64,000 bases of DNA from Pseudorhodoplanes sp. (GTDB taxonomy: Bacteria; Pseudomonadota; Alphaproteobacteria; Rhizobiales; Xanthobacteraceae). Below are positions 34,369 through 44,251 of the stretch, one piece after another. Under the pieces are notes generated by a model. It was not told the origin of the DNA and ran no database searches. It saw only the letters and a list, made by a program, of their open reading frames with translations. The stretch lies in the NCBI GenBank assembly GCA_032027085.1, contig JAVSMS010000001.1, forward strand, positions 3,245,126 through 3,309,125, given 5' to 3'. The number at the start of each line of letters is the position of its first letter. Position 1 is the first letter of the stretch. The translations under genes and the position numbers were made by a program.

Positions 34369-35090
34369 ACATCTTTCTGGCAGGTGCAACTGGCGTAGTC
34401 GGTCGTCGCCTGGTGGTGCTGTTGCGCCAGGCCGGCCATGACGTCACGGGCACGACGCGATCGACGGTGAATGCGACCGCCTTGGAGACGCTCGGCGCAA
34501 GGCCGGCGATCGTCGATGTCTTTGATGCCAAGGGATTGCTGGCGGCGACGGCGGCCGCACAACCTGACGTCGTCATTCATCAACTCACCGATCTGCCGGA
34601 CGTGATCGATCCTGCGGCGTGGCCGGCCATGCGGGAGGCCAATGCGCGGCTGCGCCGGGTTGGCACGCGCAACCTGATCAATGCCTGCGAGGTCCTGAAG
34701 GTGAAGCGCGTGGTCGCGCAGAGCATCGCCTGGATTTATGCGCCGGGCATGAAGCCCTATCGCGAGGGCGATGCGCTTGATCTGAACGGGCAGGGGATCG
34801 ACAAGGAAACGATGGAGGGCGTCGTCGCGCTGGAAGATGCAGTGACGAAGACGCCCGGCATTGACGGTCTCGTGCTGCGCTACGGACGGTTCTATGGCCC
34901 CGGCACCTGGACCGAAACGCCAAAGGGACCGGCGCCCCTGCATGTCGATGCCGCCGCACAGGCCGCTTTGCTGGCGCTGACGCGTGGAAAACCCGGCATT
35001 TACAACGTTGTGGAGGAGGACGGCGAGATTTCCGCCGAGAAGGCCCGGCGTGAACTGGGTTTCGATGCCTCGTTCCGGATCGCATCCTAG
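34365..35090 (+). CDS. NAD-dependent epimerase/dehydratase family protein
   Basis: The 241-residue extended-SDR protein has the cofactor motif MNIFLAGATGVVGRRLVVLL at the N-terminus, a DVVIHQLTDLPD strand and a truncated substrate domain (RFYGPGTW, then GIYNVVEEDGEISAEKA). It is shorter than full epimerases (about 300 residues). It is coupled to the amidase gene by a 4-bp overlap; what they do together is unknown. Confidence 0.82.
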   Translation: MNIFLAGATGVVGRRLVVLLRQAGHDVTGTTRSTVNATALETLGARPAIVDVFDAKGLLAATAAAQPDVVIHQLTDLPDVIDPAAWPAMREANARLRRVGTRNLINACEVLKVKRVVAQSIAWIYAPGMKPYREGDALDLNGQGIDKETMEGVVALEDAVTKTPGIDGLVLRYGRFYGPGTWTETPKGPAPLHVDAAAQAALLALTRGKPGIYNVVEEDGEISAEKARRELGFDASFRIAS

Positions 35091-35130
35091 ACCTTGCAAC
35101 CGCGCCCTGGGACTGTAAAAGGGCGCCGTC

Positions 35131-36762
35131 ATGAACATTTCTGTCCGCGCCTCCGAAGGCGCCGAGGCCCGGTCGCCGCTCGCGGCCGAGATCGGCCGCC
35201 GCCGTACCTTCGCCATCATCTCGCATCCGGACGCGGGCAAGACGACGCTAACCGAAAAGCTGCTTTTGTTCGGTGGCGCCATTCAGCTCGCTGGGCAGGT
35301 CAAGGCCAAGCAGAACCGCCGCACCACCCAATCCGACTGGATGTCGATCGAGAAGGAGCGCGGCATTTCGGTGGTCACCTCGGTGATGACCTTCGAGTAT
35401 GAAGACCACGTCTTCAACCTGCTCGATACCCCGGGCCACGAGGACTTTTCGGAGGACACCTATCGCACGCTGACCGCGGTTGACGCGGCGGTGATGGTGA
35501 TCGACGCCGCCAAGGGCATCGAGGCGCGCACTCGCAAGCTGTTCGAGGTCTGCCGGTTGCGCGATATCCCGATCCTGACGTTCATCAACAAGATGGACCG
35601 CGAAAGCCGCGATCCCTTCGATCTGCTCGACGAAATCGAAAAGACGCTGGCGCTTGATACCGCACCGGTGAACTGGCCGGTGGGGCGCGGGCGCGATTTC
35701 ACCGGCACGATCGACATCGAGAGCGGGGGCGTGCGCCTTGTCGAGGGTGATGCCGGCAAGGCCGGAACACTGCGCGCAATGAGCGTGGCGGAGGTCGCCG
35801 CACTCAATCCCAATCTCGATGGAGTGGCGATCGAAGGCGAGCTGGAATTGGTGCGCGATGCCTGCAAGCGGCTCGATCTCACCGCCTTCCTCGAAGGGCA
35901 CCTCTCACCGGTCTTCTTCGGCAGCGCGCTGAAAAATTTCGGCGTCGGCGATCTGCTCGATGCCATCGGCCGCATCGCACCGCCGCCGCGCGCGCAGAAG
36001 GCCGACAAGCGTGAAGTGAAGGCCGACGAGAAGAACATGACCGCCTTCGTGTTCAAGATCCAGGCCAACATGGATCCGAACCATCGCGACCGCATCGCCT
36101 TCGCGCGGCTATGCTCGGGCAAACTGACGCGCGGCATGAAGGTGAAACAGACGCGGACCGGCAAGCCGATGGCGCTGAACGCACCGCAATTCTTCTTCGC
36201 CAAGGATCGCGCGCTGGCCGAAGAGGCCTATGCCGGCGATGTGGTCGGGATTCCCAACCATGGCACGTTGCGCATCGGAGACACGCTCACCGAGGGTGAG
36301 GATTTGAATTTTGTCGGCGTGCCGAGCTTCGCGCCGGAGATCTTGCGCCGTGTGCGGCTGCCGGACGCCATGAAGGCGAAGAAGCTGAAAGAGGCGTTGC
36401 AGCAGCTGGCGGAGGAGGGCGTGGTGCAGGTGTTCCGCCCGCATGACGGTTCGCCCGCCATGGTCGGCGTCGTAGGTCCGCTGCAGCTCGACGTGCTGCG
36501 TGTGCGGCTGAAGGACGAATACGGCCTCGAGGTGAGCTGGGACATCAGTGAGTTTCAGCTTGCCCGCTGGATCGCTTCCGACGATCCGAAAGCCCTGGAA
36601 ACCTTCGTCAAAAATAATGGCTCGGGCATCGCCGACGATCTCGATGGCGATCCGGTCTTCATGGCGAAAAACCAGTTCTATCTGGATTACACGCGCGAAC
36701 GCGCACCGGGAATCGTTTTCACTGATGTCAAGGATGTAAAAAGCGCGGCGGCAAAGGCGTGA
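35131..36762 (+). CDS. prfC: peptide chain release factor 3
   Basis: The 543-residue translational GTPase has a P-loop SHPDAGKTTLTEK (about 31-43), switch II DTPGHEDFSEDTYR, NKMDRESRDPFDLLDEIE (the RF3-specific NKxD region) and the C-terminal VQVFRPHDGSPAMVGVVGPL. RF3 recycles RF1/RF2 from the ribosome after termination. A small hairpin (GCGCCC 35102-35107 with GGGCGC 35121-35126) sits just before the start and could slow ribosome loading. Confidence 0.95.
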   Translation: MNISVRASEGAEARSPLAAEIGRRRTFAIISHPDAGKTTLTEKLLLFGGAIQLAGQVKAKQNRRTTQSDWMSIEKERGISVVTSVMTFEYEDHVFNLLDTPGHEDFSEDTYRTLTAVDAAVMVIDAAKGIEARTRKLFEVCRLRDIPILTFINKMDRESRDPFDLLDEIEKTLALDTAPVNWPVGRGRDFTGTIDIESGGVRLVEGDAGKAGTLRAMSVAEVAALNPNLDGVAIEGELELVRDACKRLDLTAFLEGHLSPVFFGSALKNFGVGDLLDAIGRIAPPPRAQKADKREVKADEKNMTAFVFKIQANMDPNHRDRIAFARLCSGKLTRGMKVKQTRTGKPMALNAPQFFFAKDRALAEEAYAGDVVGIPNHGTLRIGDTLTEGEDLNFVGVPSFAPEILRRVRLPDAMKAKKLKEALQQLAEEGVVQVFRPHDGSPAMVGVVGPLQLDVLRVRLKDEYGLEVSWDISEFQLARWIASDDPKALETFVKNNGSGIADDLDGDPVFMAKNQFYLDYTRERAPGIVFTDVKDVKSAAAKA

Positions 36763-36941
36763 GCCACCGGGGACTTCATCATCACCCACCGCACCGGGGA
36801 CCTGGGCGACGGGCCCAGCCTTTACGAGATTCCGCGACAAGAAGGACGGCTGCGTCAAGGTCGTGATGTTTCCGCACGGACAGCCGGGACCGACAGCGAT
36901 GCGCACCGAACAAAGGCAGGAGCTCCCGATCTGAGCCTGTG

Positions 36942-37538
36942 TCAGCGAAAGGGCTTGCTGAGAAACGGCGAGCCTTTCACGCCGTAACGCCAGGGCAGCT
37001 CGGCTGCCTTGGTGATGCCGATCCGCACGCCGATGGCGACGTCGAAATCATCCGCTCGTGCGCGCAATTCGAACGGCGGCTTGTCGAGCGGCAGGCCGTT
37101 ATGCTTGCGGGTGACGCCCAGCGCCTCGCACACCTTGCCGGGGCCGGAGCAGAGTTGCCGCTCCTCTGTTGTGCCGCGCCGCCGCTTCATCGCCGCAAGA
37201 CCCTGCGTCGGCTGCAGCGCACGGATCAGCACGGCACTGGCCGAACCCGCTTCCTCGCACACGAAGTTCATGCACCAGTGGATGCCGTAGGAGCGGTACA
37301 CGTAGAGATGGCCGGGCGGGCCGAACATCACCGCGTTGCGCTCGGTCTTGCCGTTGTAACTGTGAGCGGCCGGATCGGTGTGATGATAAGCCTCCACCTC
37401 GACGATCAGGCCGCCGACGCCATCAACCAGTAGCGTCGCCCCGATCAACTCGGGTGCGACGTGATGCACGGATCGGTCGAAGAAGGATTTACGCAGGCGA
37501 GGCGGCAGGGAGGGCATCAGGCCCTTATGCCGTGCCAT
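36942..37538 (-). CDS. DNA-3-methyladenine glycosylase (AAG/MPG family)
   Basis: The 198-residue protein has the AAG fold signature: [20 protein letters not shown], where the Glu acts as general base, followed by [20 protein letters not shown] and [14 protein letters not shown]. It removes alkylated purines and starts base-excision repair. It is convergent with prfC across 179 bp with no convincing gene. Confidence 0.93.
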   Translation of the reverse strand: MARHKGLMPSLPPRLRKSFFDRSVHHVAPELIGATLLVDGVGGLIVEVEAYHHTDPAAHSYNGKTERNAVMFGPPGHLYVYRSYGIHWCMNFVCEEAGSASAVLIRALQPTQGLAAMKRRRGTTEERQLCSGPGKVCEALGVTRKHNGLPLDKPPFELRARADDFDVAIGVRIGITKAAELPWRYGVKGSPFLSKPFR

Positions 37539-37650
37539 CCGGCAGGCCGCAAAAAATTATTTACGCCTCTGGAAAGCCGGACTAGCATTCCCACATTCTT
37601 TCGATCCCGGCGGTGAGTCGGGCCTTGTTACTTGGCCCGGAGACCGCTGA

Positions 37651-38685
37651 ATGGATCCCTCCCGCCCCAGTTCCGAAGAAACCGTCACGCTGAATCAGGC
37701 GCGCAAGCTTATTCAGTGCATGGCGCATGAGCAGAGCTTTCTGTTCCTGTCGCCGCCGGGCGTTGGCAAATCGGAGATGGTTTACCAGGCCGCCTCCGAG
37801 GCGGGGCTGCCGTGCCGGTCGCTGCTTGGCACCCAGATCGCGCCGGAGGATGTGAGCGGCATTCCGCGCATTATCGGCGAGCGCTCCGTGTTTTGCCCGC
37901 CGCGCCTGTTGTTGCCGGAGAAGCCGGAGCCGTTCTGCCTGTTCCTCGACGAATTACCGGCCTGCGCGCCGGACGTGCAGAAGGCTTTCTACTCGCTGCT
38001 CCTGGAGCGGCGGCTCGGCGAGCACGCTCTGCCTGCGGGGACTTGGGTGGTCGCCGCCGGCAACCGCATGCAGGATCGCGCGCTGGTGCGATCCATGAGT
38101 TCCGCGTTGGTCAACCGCGTGACGATCCTGCATCTGCGCGTCGATGCCGATGAATGGCAAGCTTGGGCGGCGAGAAACGGCATCCGCGCCGACATCCGTC
38201 ATTTCATTTCGCACATGCCCGATGCCTTGATGCGGCCGGTGCCGAACGAGCCGGTGCCGTTCTCCACGCCGCGCGCCTGGGCGCTCCTCTCGCGTGCGCT
38301 CGACATGGCGGAAAATTCCGGCATTCTTACACGCGAGACGCGCAGGGCGCTCGCCTTCGGACGGATTTCGGCAGAAGACGCCGCCGTGTTCTGCGCGCTT
38401 GCCGAGGAACAGATCGGCGCGTTGCATCCGATTGAAGATTACATCGCGCGGCCGCACTTGCTCCCGCAGACCGACGCCGCGCGCTGGTTCGTGCTCAATT
38501 GCATCCGCCAGCATGTCCGCGACGGTAAGCTCGCGCATCTGAAGCCGCGCAGCGTGAACCGCTTTCTGCGCAGTCTGTCGCCCGAGCAACAACTTAACGT
38601 GCTGACCGACCTTGTCGCGCAGTGGGGCGCGCTCGGCGCTGACCGGGCCATGTTCGACTTGTTGAAGAAGGTGACGGCGCTGTGA
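37651..38685 (+). CDS. MoxR-like AAA+ ATPase
   Basis: The 344-residue protein has Walker A SPPGVGKSE (34-42), Walker B CLFLDELPACAPDVQ (about 94-108) and the sensor 1 VVAAGNRMQD (about 133-142). MoxR ATPases work as chaperones with von Willebrand A proteins; here such a protein is encoded next, overlapping by 4 bp. The C-terminal part (about 260-340) is helical. This is the first gene of the MoxR/VWA/LCCL operon. Confidence 0.88.
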   Translation: MDPSRPSSEETVTLNQARKLIQCMAHEQSFLFLSPPGVGKSEMVYQAASEAGLPCRSLLGTQIAPEDVSGIPRIIGERSVFCPPRLLLPEKPEPFCLFLDELPACAPDVQKAFYSLLLERRLGEHALPAGTWVVAAGNRMQDRALVRSMSSALVNRVTILHLRVDADEWQAWAARNGIRADIRHFISHMPDALMRPVPNEPVPFSTPRAWALLSRALDMAENSGILTRETRRALAFGRISAEDAAVFCALAEEQIGALHPIEDYIARPHLLPQTDAARWFVLNCIRQHVRDGKLAHLKPRSVNRFLRSLSPEQQLNVLTDLVAQWGALGADRAMFDLLKKVTAL

Positions 38686-39944
38686 GCGCGGTGGTGCCGT
38701 CTATCCCGTCCGACGCCGAGACGCTGGCGCGCCTGGCGAAAGGCCTTCGCCTGCTCACCGCGCCGCTCCCCCATCTCGCGGGCCTGGCGGCCGCCGTTCG
38801 CGTCAACATCGACAGCCGCGTGCCGACCATGGGCGTGTTCGCTTCCGGGCGGCTGGTGGTCAATCCCGCCTTCGTAGCAAAGCTCAAGAACAATGAACTG
38901 ATTTTCGTGCTCGCACATGAATTGCTGCATCTGGCTTTGCGCACGCATGACCGCGCCCGCGGCAGCCATCATCTCGAGTTCAACTTTGCGCACGATTACA
39001 TCATCAACGACATCCTGCGCGTGGAGCTCGGCTTCACTGCGATCCCGGCCGGTGGCCTCGACATGCCCGGCGCACGGGAAAAGTCCGCCGAGCAGATCGT
39101 GCTGGAGATGCGCCGCAATGCCGACCGCATGCCCTCGCAATCGCGTGTCTTCGATGGCCAGCCGGTGACGCTGCGGAGGGTGCTGACGTCCGCTACCGGC
39201 CAGGCGCAACAGGACGCGGGCGACGTGCTCGACGACAAGACCGAACGCGAGCTGTTTCCGGAAGAGGCGGCGGAGCAGGACGCGCGCGAAAAGATGCTCA
39301 ACGAACTGGCGGCGAAGAGCCTGGCGCTGGCCAAGGCCATGAATGCCATGAAGGGCCGGGGCGCTGACGCAAGCGGGGGACAGCAGCAAGTCGTCACCGC
39401 CCTGCGCGGGCTGTACCGCACGCCGTGGGAGATGGCGTTGCAAAAGTGGATGGAATCGGTCGCGCCGGGCGAGCGCACCTTCCTGCGTCCATCCCGGCGC
39501 GGCGCAACCCGGTCCGACGTTGTTCTGCCAGGCCGCAAGCGTGAATCCTGGATGCTCAACGTCGTGCTCGATACGTCCGGCTCGATGAGCGACGAGATCC
39601 CGCGCGTGCTCGGCGCCGTCGCTGATTTCTGCGACGCGCTGGCGGTTGACGACATCCGCCTCGTGCAATGCGACACCACGGTCACCTCGGACGAGATGCT
39701 CTCGCCCGGCGAGCTCGCCGACTATCAGGTGCGGGGCTATGGCGGCAGTGACCTCACGCCCGCCATGCTGATGCTGGCCGACGATCCGAATGTCACCGCC
39801 TGCCTGGTCATCACCGACGGCGACATCGGCTACCCGCCCCAGGAGATGCCCTACAACACGCTCTGGGTCTTGCCGGCCAGCGGCAATTCTCGATTCCGCC
39901 CGCTCTACGGGCAGGTACTGACCATGCAGGGAGGCCGGCCATGA
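38682..39944 (+). CDS. VWA-like protein with N-terminal HExxH domain (DUF2201 type)
   Basis: The 420-residue protein starts with GTG overlapping the ATPase stop. The N-terminal half is a putative metallopeptidase domain: ELIFVLAHELLHLALRTHDR holds the zinc motif HELLH (79-83). The C-terminal half is a VWA-like domain whose metal site begins VVLDTSGSMSDEI (about 294-306), followed by TPAMLMLADDPNVTACLVIT and DGDIGYPPQEMP. This layout matches DUF2201 (VWA-like) proteins paired with MoxR ATPases. No signal peptide is seen, so it is cytoplasmic. The substrate is unknown. Confidence 0.87.
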   Translation: MSAVVPSIPSDAETLARLAKGLRLLTAPLPHLAGLAAAVRVNIDSRVPTMGVFASGRLVVNPAFVAKLKNNELIFVLAHELLHLALRTHDRARGSHHLEFNFAHDYIINDILRVELGFTAIPAGGLDMPGAREKSAEQIVLEMRRNADRMPSQSRVFDGQPVTLRRVLTSATGQAQQDAGDVLDDKTERELFPEEAAEQDAREKMLNELAAKSLALAKAMNAMKGRGADASGGQQQVVTALRGLYRTPWEMALQKWMESVAPGERTFLRPSRRGATRSDVVLPGRKRESWMLNVVLDTSGSMSDEIPRVLGAVADFCDALAVDDIRLVQCDTTVTSDEMLSPGELADYQVRGYGGSDLTPAMLMLADDPNVTACLVITDGDIGYPPQEMPYNTLWVLPASGNSRFRPLYGQVLTMQGGRP

Positions 39945-40327
39945 AGGTCGTGCAGGAGCTCGTCGCCTATTTTGATCGCCGGGGCGACTTGTCGAAAACC
40001 TATCTGCGCAAGCTGCTCGATCAGGGCTTCCTCGCCGCCGACGCCCCGGCGACGATGATCGATCTTTGCAATCCGGTCGGGGCGACCTTCTATTTCAAGG
40101 TGCGGGGTGAGAGCGAGGGTCCGCTCTGGGGCACCGACACCTATACGGGCGATTCATCCCTGGCGGCCGCTGCCGTGCATGCCGGCCTGGTGAAGCCAGG
40201 GCAGACGGCCATTGTAAAGGTGACGGTCGTGCCGCCTTTGTCCGACTATCAGGGCTCGACCCGCAATGGGGTCACCAGCCATGACTTCGGGCGCTATGGC
40301 GCCGCCTTCCGCCTGGGCCCGATCTAG
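39941..40327 (+). CDS. LCCL-domain protein, third gene of the MoxR/VWA operon
   Basis: The 128-residue protein starts at an ATGA overlap. Residues about 44-126 match the LCCL pattern closely: GATFYFKVRGESEGPLWGTD, then YTGDSSLAAAAVHAGLVKPG, then YQGSTRNGVTSHDFGRYGAA. The N-terminal 40 residues are helical (VVQELVAYFDRRGDLSKTYL). LCCL domains are best known from secreted eukaryotic proteins; here there is no signal peptide and only one Cys in the domain region. Coupling to the ATPase and VWA genes suggests they act together. Confidence 0.78.
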   Translation: MKVVQELVAYFDRRGDLSKTYLRKLLDQGFLAADAPATMIDLCNPVGATFYFKVRGESEGPLWGTDTYTGDSSLAAAAVHAGLVKPGQTAIVKVTVVPPLSDYQGSTRNGVTSHDFGRYGAAFRLGPI

Positions 40328-40519
40328 AGCTTCGTTTCAATCTGGTGAAAAGATACCTGTGACTTCATCGCCACATATTCAGAACATTTAAGTCACAACG
40401 ACTGAAGTCGCAGACGGCGCCGCGATTTGGCCATACCCCTCACTGAGATCAGACGCAACCAATGGGCACAATGGTTGTTGCCCGCGTATGGTCAGGGCCG
40501 GGGGGCCCTTCTGGGTATC

Positions 40520-42244
40520 ATGGACGCGAAAGCCAATCTGAAAGCGAAATTGCCGAGCCGGCATGTCACCGAGGGACCGGAGCGGGCCCCGCACCGGTCC
40601 TATTATTATGCAATGGGCCTGACTTCGGCCCAGATTCATCAGCCCTTCGTGGGCGTGGCGACCTGCTGGAACGAGGCCGCCCCCTGCAACATCGCCCTGA
40701 TGCGTCAGGCGCAGGCGGTGAAAAAGGGCGTGGCCGCCGCCGGCGGCACTCCGCGCGAATTCTGCACCATCACTGTCACCGACGGCATCGCCATGGGCCA
40801 TGCCGGCATGCGCGCGTCGCTGCCGTCGCGCGAGGTGATCGCGGACTCGGTCGAGCTGACCATGCGCGGCCACGGCTACGACGCGCTGATCGGTCTTGCC
40901 GGCTGCGACAAGTCGCTGCCCGGCATGATGATGTCGATGGTGCGTCTGAACGTGCCCTCGATCTTCATCTATGGCGGCTCGATCCTGCCTGGCACCTTCA
41001 AGGGCAGGCCCGTGACCATCCAGGATGTGTTCGAGGCGGTCGGGAAGCACTCGGTTGGCGCCATGTCCGACGAAGACCTGAATACGCTGGAGCAGGTGGC
41101 GTGCCCGTCGGCCGGCGCCTGCGGCGCGCAATTTACCGCCAACACCATGGCGACGGTCTCCGAGGCGATCGGCCTCGCACTGCCGTATTCGGCGGGCGCG
41201 CCGGCGCCTTACGAAATCCGCGACGCCTTCTGCATGACCGCGGGCGAGCAGATCATGGACCTGCTTCTCGCCGGCATCCGTCCTCGCGATATCGTGACCC
41301 GAAAAGCACTCGAGAACGCTGCCGCAGTTGTGGCGGCTTCAGGTGGCTCCACAAATGCTGCCTTGCATCTGCCTGCAATTGCTAACGAATGCGGCATTGA
41401 TTTTACGCTCTTCGACGTCGCCGAAATCTTCAAAAAGACACCATATATCGCGGATTTGAAACCGGGTGGCCGTTATGTCGCCAAGGATTTGTTTGAAGTA
41501 GGCGGCGTGCCACTTTTGATGAAAACCTTGCTTGATGCCGGATACCTTCATGGTGATTGCATCACCGTGACAGGCCGCACCATCGCGGAAAATCTCAAGA
41601 GCGTGAAATGGAATGCCGATCAGGACGTCGTGCGTCCGGCAACGCAACCCTTGACGCCGACCGGCGGTGTGGTCGGCCTGAAAGGAAATCTCGCGCCGGA
41701 TGGTGCGATCGTCAAAGTCGCCGGCATGCAGAATTTGAAATTCACTGGTCCGGCGCGCTGCTTCGATGGCGAAGAATCCTGCTTCGAGGCGGTGAAGAAG
41801 AAGCAGTACAAGGAAGGCGAAGTTCTGGTCATTCGCTATGAGGGACCGCGCGGCGGCCCTGGCATGCGCGAAATGCTGTCGACCACGGCGGCTTTGTACG
41901 GTCAGGGTATGGGCGACAAGGTCGCGCTCATCACCGACGGCCGTTTCTCCGGCGCGACGCGCGGTTTCTGTGTCGGGCATGTCGGCCCGGAGGCCGCGGT
42001 GGGAGGTCCGATCGGCTTGCTGCGCGACGGCGACATCATCGAGCTCGATGCCGAGAACGGTATTCTGAATGTGAAATTGTCCGACGACGAACTCAACAAG
42101 CGCAAGGCTGACTGGAAGGCGCGCGAAACGGAGTACGGCTCGGGCTATCTCTGGAAATACGCGCAGCAGGTCGGACCGGCGGTCGATGGCGCGGTGACCC
42201 ACCCCGGCGCGAAGGCCGAGAAGACGTGTTATGCGGATCAATGA
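40520..42244 (+). CDS. ilvD: dihydroxy-acid dehydratase
   Basis: The 574-residue protein starts [20 protein letters not shown]. Cluster cysteines appear in [25 protein letters not shown] and [16 protein letters not shown], and the C-terminal [20 protein letters not shown] is typical. It makes 2-keto acids in valine, leucine and isoleucine synthesis with an Fe-S cluster. The frame extends to 40427, but family alignment supports 40520. The next gene starts inside its last codons. Confidence 0.93.
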   Translation: MDAKANLKAKLPSRHVTEGPERAPHRSYYYAMGLTSAQIHQPFVGVATCWNEAAPCNIALMRQAQAVKKGVAAAGGTPREFCTITVTDGIAMGHAGMRASLPSREVIADSVELTMRGHGYDALIGLAGCDKSLPGMMMSMVRLNVPSIFIYGGSILPGTFKGRPVTIQDVFEAVGKHSVGAMSDEDLNTLEQVACPSAGACGAQFTANTMATVSEAIGLALPYSAGAPAPYEIRDAFCMTAGEQIMDLLLAGIRPRDIVTRKALENAAAVVAASGGSTNAALHLPAIANECGIDFTLFDVAEIFKKTPYIADLKPGGRYVAKDLFEVGGVPLLMKTLLDAGYLHGDCITVTGRTIAENLKSVKWNADQDVVRPATQPLTPTGGVVGLKGNLAPDGAIVKVAGMQNLKFTGPARCFDGEESCFEAVKKKQYKEGEVLVIRYEGPRGGPGMREMLSTTAALYGQGMGDKVALITDGRFSGATRGFCVGHVGPEAAVGGPIGLLRDGDIIELDAENGILNVKLSDDELNKRKADWKARETEYGSGYLWKYAQQVGPAVDGAVTHPGAKAEKTCYADQ

Positions 42245-43040
42245 GGTTTCGCGTATCGGATTGCTGACGTTCGGGCTCTCGATAGTCCCGGCCTTCGGCT
42301 TTGACGGCACGGCGACGCCGCCAACGGCGAAGCCGCCGATCACGCCGCGGGATGCCTTCGTCTCGGGCGCGCAATCGCTCAAGGCCGGCGAAAATGCGAA
42401 GGCGATTTCCTCGCTGCAATATGCTGCCGAGAAGGGCCATGCGCTCGCGCAATGGAAGCTCGGCCGCATGTACGCCGCCGGCGATGGTGTGCCGCAGAAT
42501 GATCTGCGCGCCTTCCAGTATTTCAGCCGCATCGCCGACACGCATGCGGAAGACAGCCCCGATCTGCCGCAGGCACGCTTCGTCGCCAACGCCTTCGTGC
42601 AACTGGGGCACTATTATCTTGAAGGTATCCCGAACACTTCGGTGAAGGCCGATCCGGACCGTGCGCGCGAGATGTACGCCTATGCCGCGTCCTATTTCCG
42701 CGACGCAGACGCGCAATACAATCTGGCGCGACTCTATCTCGACGGCACCGGCGGGCCGAAGGATGCACGGCAGGCGATCCGCTGGTTGATGCTCGCCTCC
42801 AACAAGGGGCAGTACAGCGCCCAGGCCTTGCTTGGTCATATGTTGTTCAAGGGCGACAAGATCCCGCGTCAGGCGGCGCGCGGCTTGATGTATTTGACGC
42901 TGGCGCGCGACAATGCTGCGGGCCCCGCCGACAAATGGATTGTCGATATGCACGAGGCCGCCTCCAAGCAGGCGACCGACGACGAGCGCCAACTCGCGGT
43001 GCTGTATCTTGAGCGCTATCTCAAGGGCCAGCGGGACTAA
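42231..43040 (+). CDS. Sel1-repeat periplasmic protein, ExoR-like
   Basis: The 269-residue protein has a signal peptide (about residues 1-23, ending PAFGFD) and at least four Sel1-like repeats, for example [27 protein letters not shown] and [20 protein letters not shown]. Its length and the order [20 protein letters not shown] then [14 protein letters not shown] resemble ExoR, the rhizobial periplasmic inhibitor of the ExoS/ChvI system. No exoS or chvI gene is in the window, so orthology is not proven. The start overlaps ilvD by 14 bp. Confidence 0.7.
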   Translation: MRINEVSRIGLLTFGLSIVPAFGFDGTATPPTAKPPITPRDAFVSGAQSLKAGENAKAISSLQYAAEKGHALAQWKLGRMYAAGDGVPQNDLRAFQYFSRIADTHAEDSPDLPQARFVANAFVQLGHYYLEGIPNTSVKADPDRAREMYAYAASYFRDADAQYNLARLYLDGTGGPKDARQAIRWLMLASNKGQYSAQALLGHMLFKGDKIPRQAARGLMYLTLARDNAAGPADKWIVDMHEAASKQATDDERQLAVLYLERYLKGQRD

Positions 43041-43197
43041 ATTTCAGATCGCTTTCGTTTTGCTTTGATTTTGAGGGCGGCTCGCCCACGTTTTTCTTCA
43101 TGACACGCGAGACGTGCAGCTCCGCCGCCGGCAATTCTCTCGGTTCACTCATCTCGACGCCGTGCGCGCGGCGACGGCGCGCTTTGTCCAGACGCAT
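43021..43197 (-). CDS. possible small basic protein (58 residues)
   Basis: The frame encodes MRLDKARRRRAHGVEMSEPR, then ELPAAELHVSRVMKKNVGEP and a polar end. GGAAG precedes the start. It is basic, lacks hydrophobic segments, and overlaps the convergent exoR-like gene by 20 bp. No family is recognised; it may be a chance frame in the 195-bp gap. Confidence 0.25.
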   Translation of the reverse strand: MRLDKARRRRAHGVEMSEPRELPAAELHVSRVMKKNVGEPPSKSKQNESDLKFSPAGP

Positions 43198-43235
43198 CTT
43201 CCAAAAAGCTGAGCGCGGACGGCGGTAGGCGACGT

Positions 43236-44027
43236 TCAGGCCGGCTCAATTCCCAGATCAACATAGACCGGCACATGGTCCGACGGTTTTTCCCAGGCGC
43301 GCACGTGCTTGTCGATGCCGGTGCGCTGCAACTTGTCGGCCGCGCGCGGTGAAAGCAGGATGTGATCGATGCGCAGGCCGTGGTTCTTTTGCCAGCAGCC
43401 GGCCTGATAGTCCCAGAATGTATATAGGCCGGGCTCGTCGCTTGAGGCGCGCACGGCCTCGGTGAGGCCGAGATTGGTCAGCGCGCGGAATTTCTCGCGG
43501 GTCTGCGGCCGAAACAGCGCATCCTCGATCCAGCCCTTGGGGTCATAAACATCCTCGGGCGCCGGGATCACGTTGTAGTCGCCGGCGAGGATCAGGTCTT
43601 CTTCCAGTTTAAGCCGTTCACCCGCATAATCGGCAAGCCGGTCCATCCACCTTATTTTGTAAGTATATTTTTCGCTCAGAACGGGGTTGCCGTTGGGCAG
43701 GTAGATGGAAGCGACGCGCAACGCTCCGCGGGCGGTGGAGATGACGGCTTCAATGAAGCGGGCATGGTCGTCGCCGTCTTCACCCGCCAGGCGCGGGGTG
43801 ACCTCGTCGAACGGGAATTTCGACAGGATGGCGACCCCGTTGAAGGTCTTCTGGCCGTGGATGGCCAAGTTGTAGCCGAGCGATTCCAGCGGTTCCCGCG
43901 GGAAGTTGTCGTCGGTGGTTTTGGTCTCCTGCAGGCAGACAATGTCAGGCTGCCGCTCCTTCAGCCACGCAACAAGGTTATCGATGCGTTGCTTGATCGA
44001 ATTGACGTTCCAGGTGGCAATCCGCAT
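43236..44027 (-). CDS. xth: exodeoxyribonuclease III
   Basis: The 263-residue EEP-family nuclease has MRIATWNVNSIKQRIDNLVA (Asn7 region), PDIVCLQETKTTDDNFP (metal-binding Glu), LILAGDYNVIPAPEDVYDP (catalytic Asp/Asn) and the closing GLRIDHILLSP and SDHVPVYVDL motifs. It repairs abasic sites and trims 3' ends. The frame extends 14 codons upstream, but the fold starts at MRIATWN. Confidence 0.94.
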   Translation of the reverse strand: MRIATWNVNSIKQRIDNLVAWLKERQPDIVCLQETKTTDDNFPREPLESLGYNLAIHGQKTFNGVAILSKFPFDEVTPRLAGEDGDDHARFIEAVISTARGALRVASIYLPNGNPVLSEKYTYKIRWMDRLADYAGERLKLEEDLILAGDYNVIPAPEDVYDPKGWIEDALFRPQTREKFRALTNLGLTEAVRASSDEPGLYTFWDYQAGCWQKNHGLRIDHILLSPRAADKLQRTGIDKHVRAWEKPSDHVPVYVDLGIEPA

Positions 44028-44251
44028 TGCGTCGGTCCAACAGGGCAGGAGGGGCGAAAAATGCCGCAAACCCGACCTATTCGGGGTGGCGGGGCATTTG
44101 CATGGTGAGGCGGTGTTCTACACCTGTCTGACTTTTAATGCAGTTTTATAAGGAAATGTGGTAGGTCTCGCATGCCGCAGCGCGAAAAAGCTGTGCAGGG
44201 GATAACAGGAAAGACGGCCCCGGCGGCCGATGCCGGTCCGGATAAAGGGCG

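Noticed and set aside
36763..36941. Short frames between prfC and the glycosylase gene, such as one containing KDGCVKVVMFPHGQ
   Set aside because: Neither end has a start with a ribosome site and no family was recognised; at most a gene scrap.
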